A DNA stretch of 39,689 nucleotides from CAYSZX01 sp964548875 (GTDB lineage: Bacteria; Patescibacteriota; Minisyncoccia; Minisyncoccales; JANBVM01): contig CAZJSP010000002.1 of NCBI GenBank assembly GCA_964548875.1, forward strand, positions 1 to 39,689, read 5' to 3'. The stretch's first letter is position 1. Each line of letters opens with the position of its first letter. Both the position numbers and the translations under genes were made by a program. Below the pieces are notes generated by a model. The model did not search any database. It was given only the letters and a program-made list of their open reading frames with translations, and was not told the DNA's origin. Shown piece after piece: positions 8,736 to 16,470 of this stretch.

Positions 8736-9480
8736 GTTGAAAATAAGATCTAATAGTTTTCTTAAATTTATTAATTCTAGAGTTCATTTTTTGATTATAA
8801 TAACGATATTTAAAAATATCTGTTCTAATCGGACCCACCACAATCATATAAATTCCAGCCAAACAATATTTTAAATAAGTTTTAATACTTCCGTCTCTTT
8901 TTGTTCTTCGAGCCGAAGTTAAAACGGGTTCTATTTCAATGTATCCAAACTTGCCAACTTTTCCAACTTGCCGAACATATTCATGATCTTCAGCTAATAA
9001 AATAGTTTCATCAAAACCTCCTATTTTTTCATGAATTAATCGCCTGGCTAAAATAGAATTAGAAGCATGAGGTAAAAAACTTTGAGTAATCTTTGCTAGT
9101 AAATTATAGGCTCGACAAGCAATTTTATCAATAATGTTCCCGTCCAAAACAATAGGAAAATAAGCTGCATCCAATTCTCTTTCTTGAAACTCTTTTAAGA
9201 TATTTTCAAAAAAATTATCAGGCAAATGAATATTGTCGGCATCCATAAATAATAGAACGTCGCTCTTAGCCACCTTTGCTCCCTCATTTCTTCCTTTAGC
9301 TGGAATTCCCCCTTTAACAATTCGACAGCCAAATTCTTTAGCTATTTCAATTGTTCGATCATTAGATTTGGCATCAGCAACAATAATTTCATAATCTTTA
9401 AAATTCTGTTTTTTAATTTCATTTAAAAAAACAGGTAAATAGTTTTCTTCATTAAGAGTTGGGATAATAATACTAATCAT
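8728..9480 (-). CDS. Family 2 glycosyltransferase
   Basis: GT-A fold transferase of about 250 residues. It begins MISIIIPTLNEE, the usual first beta strand of GT2 enzymes, followed by an IVADAKSNDRT nucleotide-binding loop and a DXD-type MDADN metal site near residue 90. A hydrophobic stretch near the C-terminus (YCLAGIYMIVVGP) suggests membrane association. I chose the ATG at 9480 because it starts directly at the first strand and lies 1 nt after the stop of the gene before it; an ATG at 9504 would add eight residues and a 23-nt overlap. Donor and acceptor cannot be read from sequence. The neighbouring GT-B transferase and GH-A hydrolase point to a surface glycan. Confidence 0.85.
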   Translation of the reverse strand: MISIIIPTLNEENYLPVFLNEIKKQNFKDYEIIVADAKSNDRTIEIAKEFGCRIVKGGIPAKGRNEGAKVAKSDVLLFMDADNIHLPDNFFENILKEFQERELDAAYFPIVLDGNIIDKIACRAYNLLAKITQSFLPHASNSILARRLIHEKIGGFDETILLAEDHEYVRQVGKVGKFGYIEIEPVLTSARRTKRDGSIKTYLKYCLAGIYMIVVGPIRTDIFKYRYYNQKMNSRINKFKKTIRSYFQHD

Positions 9481-9481
9481 A

Positions 9482-10483
9482 TTAAAATAATTTTTTAGCC
9501 TCATTCCAAATTTGAGGTTGTTTTTTTTCTGTTTTCATCCAATACCACCACTCCGCCCCCCAAAGATAAAATTCTTCAAAACCAGTCTGACGGGCAAATT
9601 GAATGTTTTCTTTAAACAGATCAATATTCATAGTTTTCATCTGTTCTTCAAATGGAGAAGAATAAAGTAAACTCGGGCCCCAAGGTTCAGCCTGTAATTC
9701 AGCACAAATAACCTTTTTATCAAACTGTTGACTAATTAAATCTTTCTTTTTCCAATAATAAAAGGGAGGAAGAGGATAAGAAAAATACCTGTTAAAATCG
9801 CTCATCCAAACTTCTCGATACATTGTTACTCCAACAAAATCACCAAGATTGGCTGCTTCTATCCATAAAGAAGCCTCCCCACTATCAGTAATCATAATGG
9901 GTTTCTTGAAAAAAGAATCCAAGCTTCTAACTAGCTCTATTTCTTCTTTTAAATGTTCTTTGTCAACCCAAGGACAATCGCCGAATTGAAACAATGGTTC
10001 GTTTTCTACCGACCAAGCAACAATATTACGATATCCACTATACCGATTAACAAGAACATGTACAAGTCTCAAAATTACTTCTTGCTGTTCTTCTTTATTC
10101 AATTGTTTAGCCCAATCAGGGATATGGCATTCCGGCCATCTTCCTGTTTTCATACCAATAACTAAAATAACTTCAGTCCCATTTTTTCTAGCCTCCTCCA
10201 GCTGCCAGTCCAAATCCCTAAACCTATAATTGCCTCGTTCTGGCTCAATCAAATCCCAATGAGAAATAACCTTAATCTTCTTAACTTCTAAATCCTTTAA
10301 CAAGGCGCTGTAATTATGTTGCCAGTTCAATCCTAAATCACGAGCATGTTTTTGAGAAAAAACTACTCCAAATTCAGGATTTTCTGTTTTTGGAACCTCT
10401 CCTAAGAAAAAGTAAATTACAGTTAAAGAAGACCCGATAACTAAAACTAAAAAAGTAATTTGTAAAACTTTCTTAATGTTCAT
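9482..10483 (-). CDS. Membrane-anchored clan GH-A (TIM-barrel) glycoside hydrolase-like protein
   Basis: 333 residues with an N-terminal signal anchor (about 8-27), then a TIM barrel. Clan GH-A marks are visible: strand 4 ends in WSVENEPLF, with the acid/base Glu at about 162 preceded by Asn, and a candidate nucleophile Glu262 lies on a later strand in CAELQAEPWG. The segment HWDLIEPERGNYRF matches the start of GH5/GH39-like barrels. Both catalytic Glu are present, so activity is plausible. The substrate is unknown; a role in trimming or transferring a surface polysaccharide made by the flanking glycosyltransferases is inferred. It overlaps the gene before it as ATGA. Confidence 0.7.
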   Translation of the reverse strand: MNIKKVLQITFLVLVIGSSLTVIYFFLGEVPKTENPEFGVVFSQKHARDLGLNWQHNYSALLKDLEVKKIKVISHWDLIEPERGNYRFRDLDWQLEEARKNGTEVILVIGMKTGRWPECHIPDWAKQLNKEEQQEVILRLVHVLVNRYSGYRNIVAWSVENEPLFQFGDCPWVDKEHLKEEIELVRSLDSFFKKPIMITDSGEASLWIEAANLGDFVGVTMYREVWMSDFNRYFSYPLPPFYYWKKKDLISQQFDKKVICAELQAEPWGPSLLYSSPFEEQMKTMNIDLFKENIQFARQTGFEEFYLWGAEWWYWMKTEKKQPQIWNEAKKLF

Positions 10484-11775
10484 CTGGTTTTAGCAATAAT
10501 ATTCTTTATAGTTAAAACTCCTCTTTTTTCTGCTTCAATAAAGCCCTCCATTGCTGCCTCAGCCAACCAACCATTTTTCAAATAATCAAACAGCCACTCA
10601 TTAGTATGATTGATATCTTTTTGATCTATAGCAAATCCAGAATTCTTTAACCAGCGACGATTAAATCTTTCTTGAGAGCCAATAGGAGGAGCCATAATAA
10701 TAGGAACCCCTAAAGCGCTGAAAAAAGATAGTTCGCTAGGTTTAGTCCATAAAATATCTGTTTCTCTTAAGGCAGAATTAAATTTATCAAAATAATCATA
10801 AATTTTCTCACTAAAAATAATTTCTATCCCCTTTCCAACCTGATCTTTTAATTCTAGTTCCTTAATACTGTCAACAAAATATCTTCTTACTTCTTCTCTA
10901 ATTCCAGCCACAAAAATAATTTTTACCTTTCCAGCCTTAACCTTGTCTTTCAAATTTCTTAAAATTTGAATTCCTAATTCTTTTTGAGCTCCTGCCCCTC
11001 CAACAGCAAACATAATAGTAGGAGAACGAGGCTTCTTTTTAGGCAGCTTTTTTAAATATTCCTTAATTAAAGACTGATATTTCTCAAAATATTTTTTTTC
11101 AGGATCAAGAACTAATAGTCTTTCAGCCAAATCTTTCTTCAAAATTTCTAATTTCTCGCCCCCAATATTGGTTAAGGGTAAAGGGTAACCAGTAAAGAAG
11201 ATGTTCTCTGATCGCACCCCATAAAGCTTTAATCTTTCAACTGCTCTTTCGGTTGGAGCTAAATATTTAATTCTGCTTCGGGCTGGATCTAAAGGCGCCC
11301 AAGCTCTAGAAATATCAGCATCACAAACAGTACAATAAATATCACCCGGGTAATGGAAATATTCAGCCATAAAGGCTAAAACATAAAAAGTACAAATCAT
11401 AGGAATAGGTTTTTTGCCTAGCTCCCCAATTAAATCACTCCCCCATCCTTTTTGAATAAAATTATAGGTTCTTTTAACTGAAAAATTAGGTCGAGATAAA
11501 TTTCTCTTCGGATAAAAAGAAGATATTTCTTGATATTTATCAAAAAGATAAAAAGATAAGTCGCCAATTAAAGGAATTCTCTTAAATCTGGAAATAAACT
11601 CATAAAAGCTATGAAAGCTCTTCCATATTTTTTTATCTTTATCAGGAATCCCCTCATAGTCATTAGCAATAATAATCTCTTTTTTAGGAGCAAGTTCTTT
11701 AAGAGCATGAGCCGTTCTTTGATGGCCATAACCCATATTAACTGAAAGAATTCTTGCTTTTGGATTTTTACTCAT
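10480..11775 (-). CDS. Predicted GT-B-fold glycosyltransferase (MurG/MGDG-synthase-like)
   Basis: 431 residues. The N-terminal loop NMGYGHQRTAHAL matches the GxGH acceptor-domain signature of MurG and diacylglycerol glycosyltransferases. The C-terminal half has the donor-site pattern of a GT-B enzyme: a glycine-rich FAVGGAGAQKE loop and KPSELSFFSALGVPII followed by PPIGSQE, which resembles the sugar-nucleotide contact region of GT28. The centre (CDADISRAW, FTGYPLP) matches the interdomain region. No membrane segment is obvious. It is the first gene of the operon, with a candidate promoter 35 nt upstream. The exact product is unknown; a glycolipid or cell-surface glycan is likely. Confidence 0.6.
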   Translation of the reverse strand: MSKNPKARILSVNMGYGHQRTAHALKELAPKKEIIIANDYEGIPDKDKKIWKSFHSFYEFISRFKRIPLIGDLSFYLFDKYQEISSFYPKRNLSRPNFSVKRTYNFIQKGWGSDLIGELGKKPIPMICTFYVLAFMAEYFHYPGDIYCTVCDADISRAWAPLDPARSRIKYLAPTERAVERLKLYGVRSENIFFTGYPLPLTNIGGEKLEILKKDLAERLLVLDPEKKYFEKYQSLIKEYLKKLPKKKPRSPTIMFAVGGAGAQKELGIQILRNLKDKVKAGKVKIIFVAGIREEVRRYFVDSIKELELKDQVGKGIEIIFSEKIYDYFDKFNSALRETDILWTKPSELSFFSALGVPIIMAPPIGSQERFNRRWLKNSGFAIDQKDINHTNEWLFDYLKNGWLAEAAMEGFIEAEKRGVLTIKNIIAKTR

Positions 11776-11809
11776 ATTTTTTTGAAAAAATTAATAATAG
11801 TTCTTCTCT

Positions 11810-11838
11810 ATTTTATCAAAATTAAAACAAGCAAACAA
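11810..11838 (-). promoter_or_regulatory. Candidate promoter of the GT-B to ClpB operon
   Basis: TTGTTT (11838-11833), 17 bp, then TAAAAT (11815-11810) with a TG one base before it (extended -10). The predicted start near 11803 gives a leader of about 28 nt. It sits directly after the comEC stop at 11840. Confidence 0.4.
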
Positions 11839-11839
11839 C

Positions 11840-13282
11840 TTATACCTTTATTTCTCTCTTTTTATTAATCTTCCAAATTAAAAAACCTAAAACAAAATAA
11901 GCAATAATAACCCAAATTAAAGAAACTCCCTCCCAAATAATATTGTAAAAGGGGAAATAAGAAGACAGATTAATTATTTTTAGAATATAAGTTAAAACAA
12001 GCCAAACAGGAAAAGACAAAGCTATTCCTAAATTAGTAGAAATTAATCCAATAAAAGACAAAATAAAACCCAGAATAGTAATTGAAGTAATAAGAGGAAC
12101 AATCAATAAATTAACTAAGGGGCCAACTAAAGACACTCGACCAAAGTTATAAACAGAAATAGGGAGAGTAAAAAACTGAGCTGCTAAGGTTGCCGACAAA
12201 GTATATCTCATTTCAAAAACATTCGGAATTTTTTGAAACCAATTATAAAAAATAGGTTGTAAATAAACTAAGCCCAAAATTGCTAAAAAAGATAATTGGA
12301 ACCCAATATCTAAAATTAGTAAAAGAGGATTAAATAAAAGCATTAAGAAGGCCGAAATAACAATAATTCTTACTCCGCTTGAATCTCTCCCAAAATACTG
12401 AGAAATTAAAAAAATAATGCCCATAATTCCAGCCCGAACAGCGGCTGAGGGAGCTCCAATAATAGAAACATAAAAAATAACAAAAATAATAGAAAAGTAG
12501 AAAGCCTGTTTTCTCCACAATCCTAATATTAAAAATAAATTCAAAACCAAAGATGAAATAATAGTGATATTCATTCCTGAAACTGCAGTAATATGACGAG
12601 TTCCAGTATCATTAAATTTATTAATCCACTCCTTAGAAATGTTTTCTTCATCTCCAAAAAAGAGAGCCTCTAATAATCCTGACTGCGGAGAAGGTAAAAT
12701 TAAATCAATACTCTTTCTTAATTTTTCCTTAAAAACAATTAAATTTTTTTTAATAGGATTTCTGGTATTTTTTTCTAGCAACTCTATTTTTGGCTTATAC
12801 ATAACAGCATAAATACCATCTTTGCCTAAATAAGGCTGATAATCAAAACCTTCAAAAAAAGAAGGTTTTTCTAATTTACCTTCTATCCTTAATTTATCTC
12901 CATAATTATATTCTGGATATTTCCAGGCAGTAACTAAAACCTTAGCATCTACTCCTTCTATTTGAACCTCTATTCGAGAATTTGATTGTCTTGATTCTGG
13001 TTTTTCAATAATAGAACCATTAAAAATAACTTCCTCACCCCAATACTCTGTTAAACCATTATGGTAAATTTCATAGTTAGAAGCTTGATACCTCCAAGCT
13101 CCAAAAATAAAAAAGAAAAAACAAAAACCCAAAAAAATTAGTTTTTTATTATTCCAACTAATTAAAATAAAAAAAGAATTTAAAATAAAAAGCCAAAAGA
13201 AGTCTAAATAAAGAAAAGAATTTAAAAGAATCCCGAAAATAAAGGAGAGACAAAAACAAAAAAAGGTATCAGATTTACTCAT
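11840..13282 (-). CDS. comEC: ComEC/Rec2-type DNA-uptake channel, without nuclease domain
   Basis: ComEC carries transforming DNA across the inner membrane. The 480-residue protein has several N-terminal membrane spans, an OB-like DUF4131 region (about 75-150), and the polytopic Competence domain beginning SGLLEALFFGDEE with the signature NDTGTRHITAVSGMN (about 225-240) and many transmembrane helices to the end. Model ComEC proteins are about 750 residues and end in a metallo-beta-lactamase domain that degrades the non-transported strand. That domain is absent here and the protein ends in KINKKREIKV, so the short form looks natural rather than frame-shifted. No terminator is seen after it. 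Confidence 0.9.
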   Translation of the reverse strand: MSKSDTFFCFCLSFIFGILLNSFLYLDFFWLFILNSFFILISWNNKKLIFLGFCFFFFIFGAWRYQASNYEIYHNGLTEYWGEEVIFNGSIIEKPESRQSNSRIEVQIEGVDAKVLVTAWKYPEYNYGDKLRIEGKLEKPSFFEGFDYQPYLGKDGIYAVMYKPKIELLEKNTRNPIKKNLIVFKEKLRKSIDLILPSPQSGLLEALFFGDEENISKEWINKFNDTGTRHITAVSGMNITIISSLVLNLFLILGLWRKQAFYFSIIFVIFYVSIIGAPSAAVRAGIMGIIFLISQYFGRDSSGVRIIVISAFLMLLFNPLLLILDIGFQLSFLAILGLVYLQPIFYNWFQKIPNVFEMRYTLSATLAAQFFTLPISVYNFGRVSLVGPLVNLLIVPLITSITILGFILSFIGLISTNLGIALSFPVWLVLTYILKIINLSSYFPFYNIIWEGVSLIWVIIAYFVLGFLIWKINKKREIKV

Positions 13283-13291
13283 TAAAAAATT

Positions 13292-13444
13292 TTAAAAATA
13301 TTTCTTCTGTCTAGCAATTAAAACAAAGATTGATGAAATTAAAATATGGATCGTTACATCTAAGCCTAAGTAGGGTAAAAGAATTACGGCTTGGTGGCTT
13401 AAAAATAAAATCTCATATGACAGTCTTATTTTAACTGGTAGCAA
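13292..13444 (-). CDS. Possible 50-residue membrane protein upstream of comEC (TTG start)
   Basis: The 261-nt gap between comEC and nrdG contains a minus-strand frame open from about 13474 to a TAA at 13292, only 9 nt before the comEC ATG. The first plausible start is TTG at 13444. The product is basic at its N-terminus (LPVKIRLSYE), with two hydrophobic stretches (about 11-30 and 32-44) and a basic end (ARQKKYF), typical of a small inner-membrane protein obeying the positive-inside rule. There is no ATG and no Shine-Dalgarno, so it may be a remnant or a non-gene. I recognise no family. A perfect TATAAT lies at 13479-13474. Confidence 0.3.
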   Translation of the reverse strand: MLPVKIRLSYEILFLSHQAVILLPYLGLDVTIHILISSIFVLIARQKKYF

Positions 13445-13473
13445 AAAAGAGTTTTTTAAAAAAATCTTGTTTA

Positions 13474-13479
13474 ATTATA
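13474..13479 (-). promoter_or_regulatory. Lone TATAAT -10 element upstream of comEC
   Basis: A consensus -10 box on the minus strand with no good -35 at 16-18 bp. A start near 13467 would give a 22-nt leader to the TTG of the possible 50-residue gene and could drive comEC. Confidence 0.25.
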
Positions 13480-13543
13480 TTCGATAACCAAAAAATTTAC
13501 GATAATAGGAAAAATAACTTAAGAATAGTATGGCCCCCTTTTT

Positions 13544-14257
13544 TTATCTTACCTTACAAATATCAAAACTATCTTTAATTTCCTTTTTAATTTCTTCAAG
13601 AAACTCTTCAGAATACGGTTTCTTTTTCATAAAGCTAGGATTAATAGTCTCTTTATCAACTCTATAATTTTGTAAAAAATACCTTTTAGCTGGTTTAATC
13701 CAATCAACAATTTCTTTAATGTCTTCTTTTTCTAAAAGGCCAGGAATAACTGTTGTTCTAAACTCATGTTCGACCTTATTTTCCTTTAAAAGATTAATGC
13801 TTTTTTCTATTTGATTAGACATGGCCTTGGTCCATTTTTCATCCAGTCCGCTCATAACAGCATATTTATCTTTTGGACCCTTAACATCCATAGCAATATA
13901 ATCAACCAACTTTTCTTGAATAAGTTTTTCAGTAACTTCAGGGTTAGAACCATTAGTATCTAGCTTGACTAAAAAACCCTTTTCTTTAATTTTTTTAGAG
14001 AAATCAATTAAATCAAAATGAATAGTCGGTTCTCCTCCACAAATTACAACTCCCTCAAGTCGCCCCTTTCTTTTATCTAAAAATTCAAAAAAATATTTCT
14101 CAAGAATTAATTCTTGATCTTTAATTTTTTCAGGAATAACAATTTCTGAAGAATAACAATAAGGACAACGAAAATTGCAACCCACAGTAAAAACGGTTGC
14201 CGCTATTTTATTTGGATAATCAAGAAGAGTTAACTTCTCAAGTCCTCCAATTTTCAT
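13544..14257 (-). CDS. nrdG: Anaerobic ribonucleotide reductase activating enzyme (radical SAM)
   Basis: Generates the glycyl radical on NrdD using S-adenosylmethionine. The 237-residue protein carries the radical-SAM cluster motif CxxxCxxC at Cys27, Cys31 and Cys34 (GCNFRCPYCY), the GGEPT motif that binds SAM, and DTNGSNPE in the following strand. Its length fits the longer NrdG2-type activases rather than the short E. coli form. It overlaps the nrdD stop as ATGA, which supports the functional pairing. Oxygen sensitivity of the cluster implies anaerobic or microaerobic life. Confidence 0.92.
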   Translation of the reverse strand: MKIGGLEKLTLLDYPNKIAATVFTVGCNFRCPYCYSSEIVIPEKIKDQELILEKYFFEFLDKRKGRLEGVVICGGEPTIHFDLIDFSKKIKEKGFLVKLDTNGSNPEVTEKLIQEKLVDYIAMDVKGPKDKYAVMSGLDEKWTKAMSNQIEKSINLLKENKVEHEFRTTVIPGLLEKEDIKEIVDWIKPAKRYFLQNYRVDKETINPSFMKKKPYSEEFLEEIKKEIKDSFDICKVR

Positions 14258-16389
14258 AATTCTAAAGAGGTATTAACGTGAGACAGTGTTTTTTTATTTT
14301 CAAATTCCTTTCTTTCCTTAAATTCTTGTTGCTTACCCTTATTCCATTCTTGAACTGGCCTTAAATAGCCAACAATTCTAGAATAAACTTCACAAGGCTG
14401 TTTGACAGCACATTTAGGACACTCAAAGTGTTCTCCGGCAATATAGCCATGAACCGGACAAATTGAAAAAGTAGGAGTTAATGTTAAATAGGGTAGCTTA
14501 TGTTTTTCAAAGGCTTTTTTAATTAATTTTTTAGCACTTTGAACTTCTTTAATTTTTTCACCTAAAAATAAGTGTAAGACAGTTCCTCCAGTATATTTAC
14601 ACTGAATTTCGTCCTGAGACTCTAAAGCTTCAAAAGCATCAGTCGTGTAGCCAACTGGTAATTGACTAGAGTTGGTATAATAAGGGGTCTCTTTAGTTCC
14701 AGCAGTAATAATGTCTTTGTATTTTTCCTTGTCGGCTAAAGCTAATCGATAGGAAGTTGATTCAGCTGGAGTAGCCTCTAAATTGTAAATATGGCCAGTT
14801 TCCTCCTGATAAGACTGAAGCTTATCTCTCATAAAATCTAAAATTTCCAAAGATAGTTTTTTGCCTTTTTTAGTTGTAATATCTTTTCCAATAAAGTTTA
14901 AAAGAGTTTCATTCATTCCTGTTAGCCCAATAGTAGAAAAATGATTAGCATAATATTCCCCCCTAATTTTTTTAATCGAACTCAAATAATATTTAGAGTA
15001 AGGATAAAGCCCTTTCTCAATATAATTATCTAAGCTTTTTCTTTTAATTTCTAAACTACTCTTAGCTAAATCCATCATTTGACCCAATCTCTTCAAAAAC
15101 TCTTTTTTAGTTTTAGAAAGATAACCAATTCTTGGCAAGTTAATAGTTACTACTCCAATACTCCCAGTCAAAGCTCCTGCTCCAAAGAGTCCTCCTCCTC
15201 CCCTATTATGCAAGCTTTTTAAATCAAGTCTTAATCGACAACACATAGAACGAACATCCGAAGGCTTCATTGCTGAATTAATATAATTAGCAAAATAATT
15301 AGTCCCATATTTAGCTGAGGCCTTAAAAATTAAATCAGCTGATTCACTATTCCAAGGAAAGTCTTTAGTAATATTAATAGTCGGAATAGGAAAATGAAAA
15401 GGTCTACCACTCTTATCTCCTTCTAGAGCAACCTCATAAAAAGCTTTAACTAAAAGCTCCATTTCAGCTTCAAATTCTGAATAAGTTTCGTCTTGAGGTT
15501 TACCGCCAATTATAACGGACTGATCAGCAAAAGCAGCGGAAGGTTTTAAATCTAAAGTAATATTAGTAAAGGGACATTGAAATCCCACCCTAGTAGGAAC
15601 AGCCATGTTATATAGAAATTCCTGCATTGCCTGTTTAACCTGAGTATAATTTAAATTGTCGTAACGAATAAAAGGAGCTAGCAAAGTATCAAAGTTAGAA
15701 AAAGCAACAGCTCCTGCTGCTTCTCCTTGAAGAGTATAAAGAAAATTAACAATTTGTCCTAGAGCTGATTTAAAATGCTTAGGAGGGTTAGATTCAACTT
15801 TCCCCTGAACACCACCAAAACCTTTTAATAAAAAATCATATAAATCCCATCCCATACAATAGCAACCAAGAGTGTCTAGGTTATGAATATGAAAATCTCC
15901 ATTTTCATTAGCCTCCCTAATTTGTTTCGGATAAATTTTATTAAGCCAATATTTTTTAACAATATAAGAAATTCCATAACGATTTAAACCCTGTAAAGAA
16001 AAGGACATATTAGCATTTTCTCGAACCTCCCAATCTAGCCTTTCTAGATAATTATCGATTCGATCAACAGCTTTTTCACTAATCTCAACCGCTTCTCTAA
16101 TTTTTCTACGTTGTTCTCTGTATAAAATAAAAGCTTTGGCTGTTTTAGCCAAATCTTCCGCAATTAATACTTCCTCCACTATGTCTTGGATGTGTTCAAC
16201 AGTAGGAATCTCGTCTTTTTTAAATCTTCTTTTTAAAATAGCGACAACTCTGCCAGCTAAATCTTCTGCCTTTTTTTCATCTCCTTGATGAGTAGCAGTG
16301 ATGGCCTTGAATATTACGTTTGAAATTTTTGACTGATCAAAGTCAACAATGCGCCCGTCCCTTTTTTGAATTCTTGTAATTTGTGTCAT
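14254..16389 (-). CDS. nrdD: Anaerobic (class III) ribonucleoside-triphosphate reductase
   Basis: Makes dNTPs from NTPs with a glycyl radical. The 711 residues begin with an ATP-cone (about 5-95, starting RIQKRDGRIVDFD), the allosteric domain, followed by the 10-stranded barrel. Near the C-terminus a CPVH...CPKC zinc-type site (Cys644, His647, Cys657, Cys660) precedes RIVGYL, in which Gly674 is the expected radical site. The CxxH first half differs from the more usual CxxC. No class I or II reductase is seen in the window. A promoter lies at 16412-16440 and gives a leader of about 16 nt without a Shine-Dalgarno. Confidence 0.95.
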   Translation of the reverse strand: MTQITRIQKRDGRIVDFDQSKISNVIFKAITATHQGDEKKAEDLAGRVVAILKRRFKKDEIPTVEHIQDIVEEVLIAEDLAKTAKAFILYREQRRKIREAVEISEKAVDRIDNYLERLDWEVRENANMSFSLQGLNRYGISYIVKKYWLNKIYPKQIREANENGDFHIHNLDTLGCYCMGWDLYDFLLKGFGGVQGKVESNPPKHFKSALGQIVNFLYTLQGEAAGAVAFSNFDTLLAPFIRYDNLNYTQVKQAMQEFLYNMAVPTRVGFQCPFTNITLDLKPSAAFADQSVIIGGKPQDETYSEFEAEMELLVKAFYEVALEGDKSGRPFHFPIPTINITKDFPWNSESADLIFKASAKYGTNYFANYINSAMKPSDVRSMCCRLRLDLKSLHNRGGGGLFGAGALTGSIGVVTINLPRIGYLSKTKKEFLKRLGQMMDLAKSSLEIKRKSLDNYIEKGLYPYSKYYLSSIKKIRGEYYANHFSTIGLTGMNETLLNFIGKDITTKKGKKLSLEILDFMRDKLQSYQEETGHIYNLEATPAESTSYRLALADKEKYKDIITAGTKETPYYTNSSQLPVGYTTDAFEALESQDEIQCKYTGGTVLHLFLGEKIKEVQSAKKLIKKAFEKHKLPYLTLTPTFSICPVHGYIAGEHFECPKCAVKQPCEVYSRIVGYLRPVQEWNKGKQQEFKERKEFENKKTLSHVNTSLEL

Positions 16390-16411
16390 TTTTTTTAATG
16401 GTTATGTTTCC

Positions 16412-16440
16412 ATTTTAGTGAAAATTAAAAGGCGGGTCAA
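16412..16440 (-). promoter_or_regulatory. Candidate nrdD promoter, overlapping the ftsZ terminator
   Basis: TTGACC (16440-16435), 17 bp, TAAAAT (16417-16412); predicted start near 16405. The -35 box is formed by the loop and 3' arm of the terminator hairpin at 16432-16446. No recognisable NrdR box was found. Confidence 0.55.
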
Positions 16441-16446
16441 ACCCGC
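16421..16446 (-). terminator. Intrinsic terminator of the lepB-ftsZ operon
   Basis: A perfect GC-rich 6-bp stem (GCGGGT/ACCCGC, 3-nt loop) lies 24 nt after the ftsZ stop. On the minus strand it is followed by CTTTTAATTTT; on the plus strand by TCTTTTT, so it could act in both directions. Confidence 0.8.
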
Positions 16447-16470
16447 TCTTTTTAGCACTTTTTCCACAAT

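Noticed and set aside
13333..13434. Plus-strand 33-codon ATG frame in the comEC-nrdG gap
   Set aside because: Low-complexity, no ribosome site, no plausible fold, and antisense to the more protein-like minus-strand frame.
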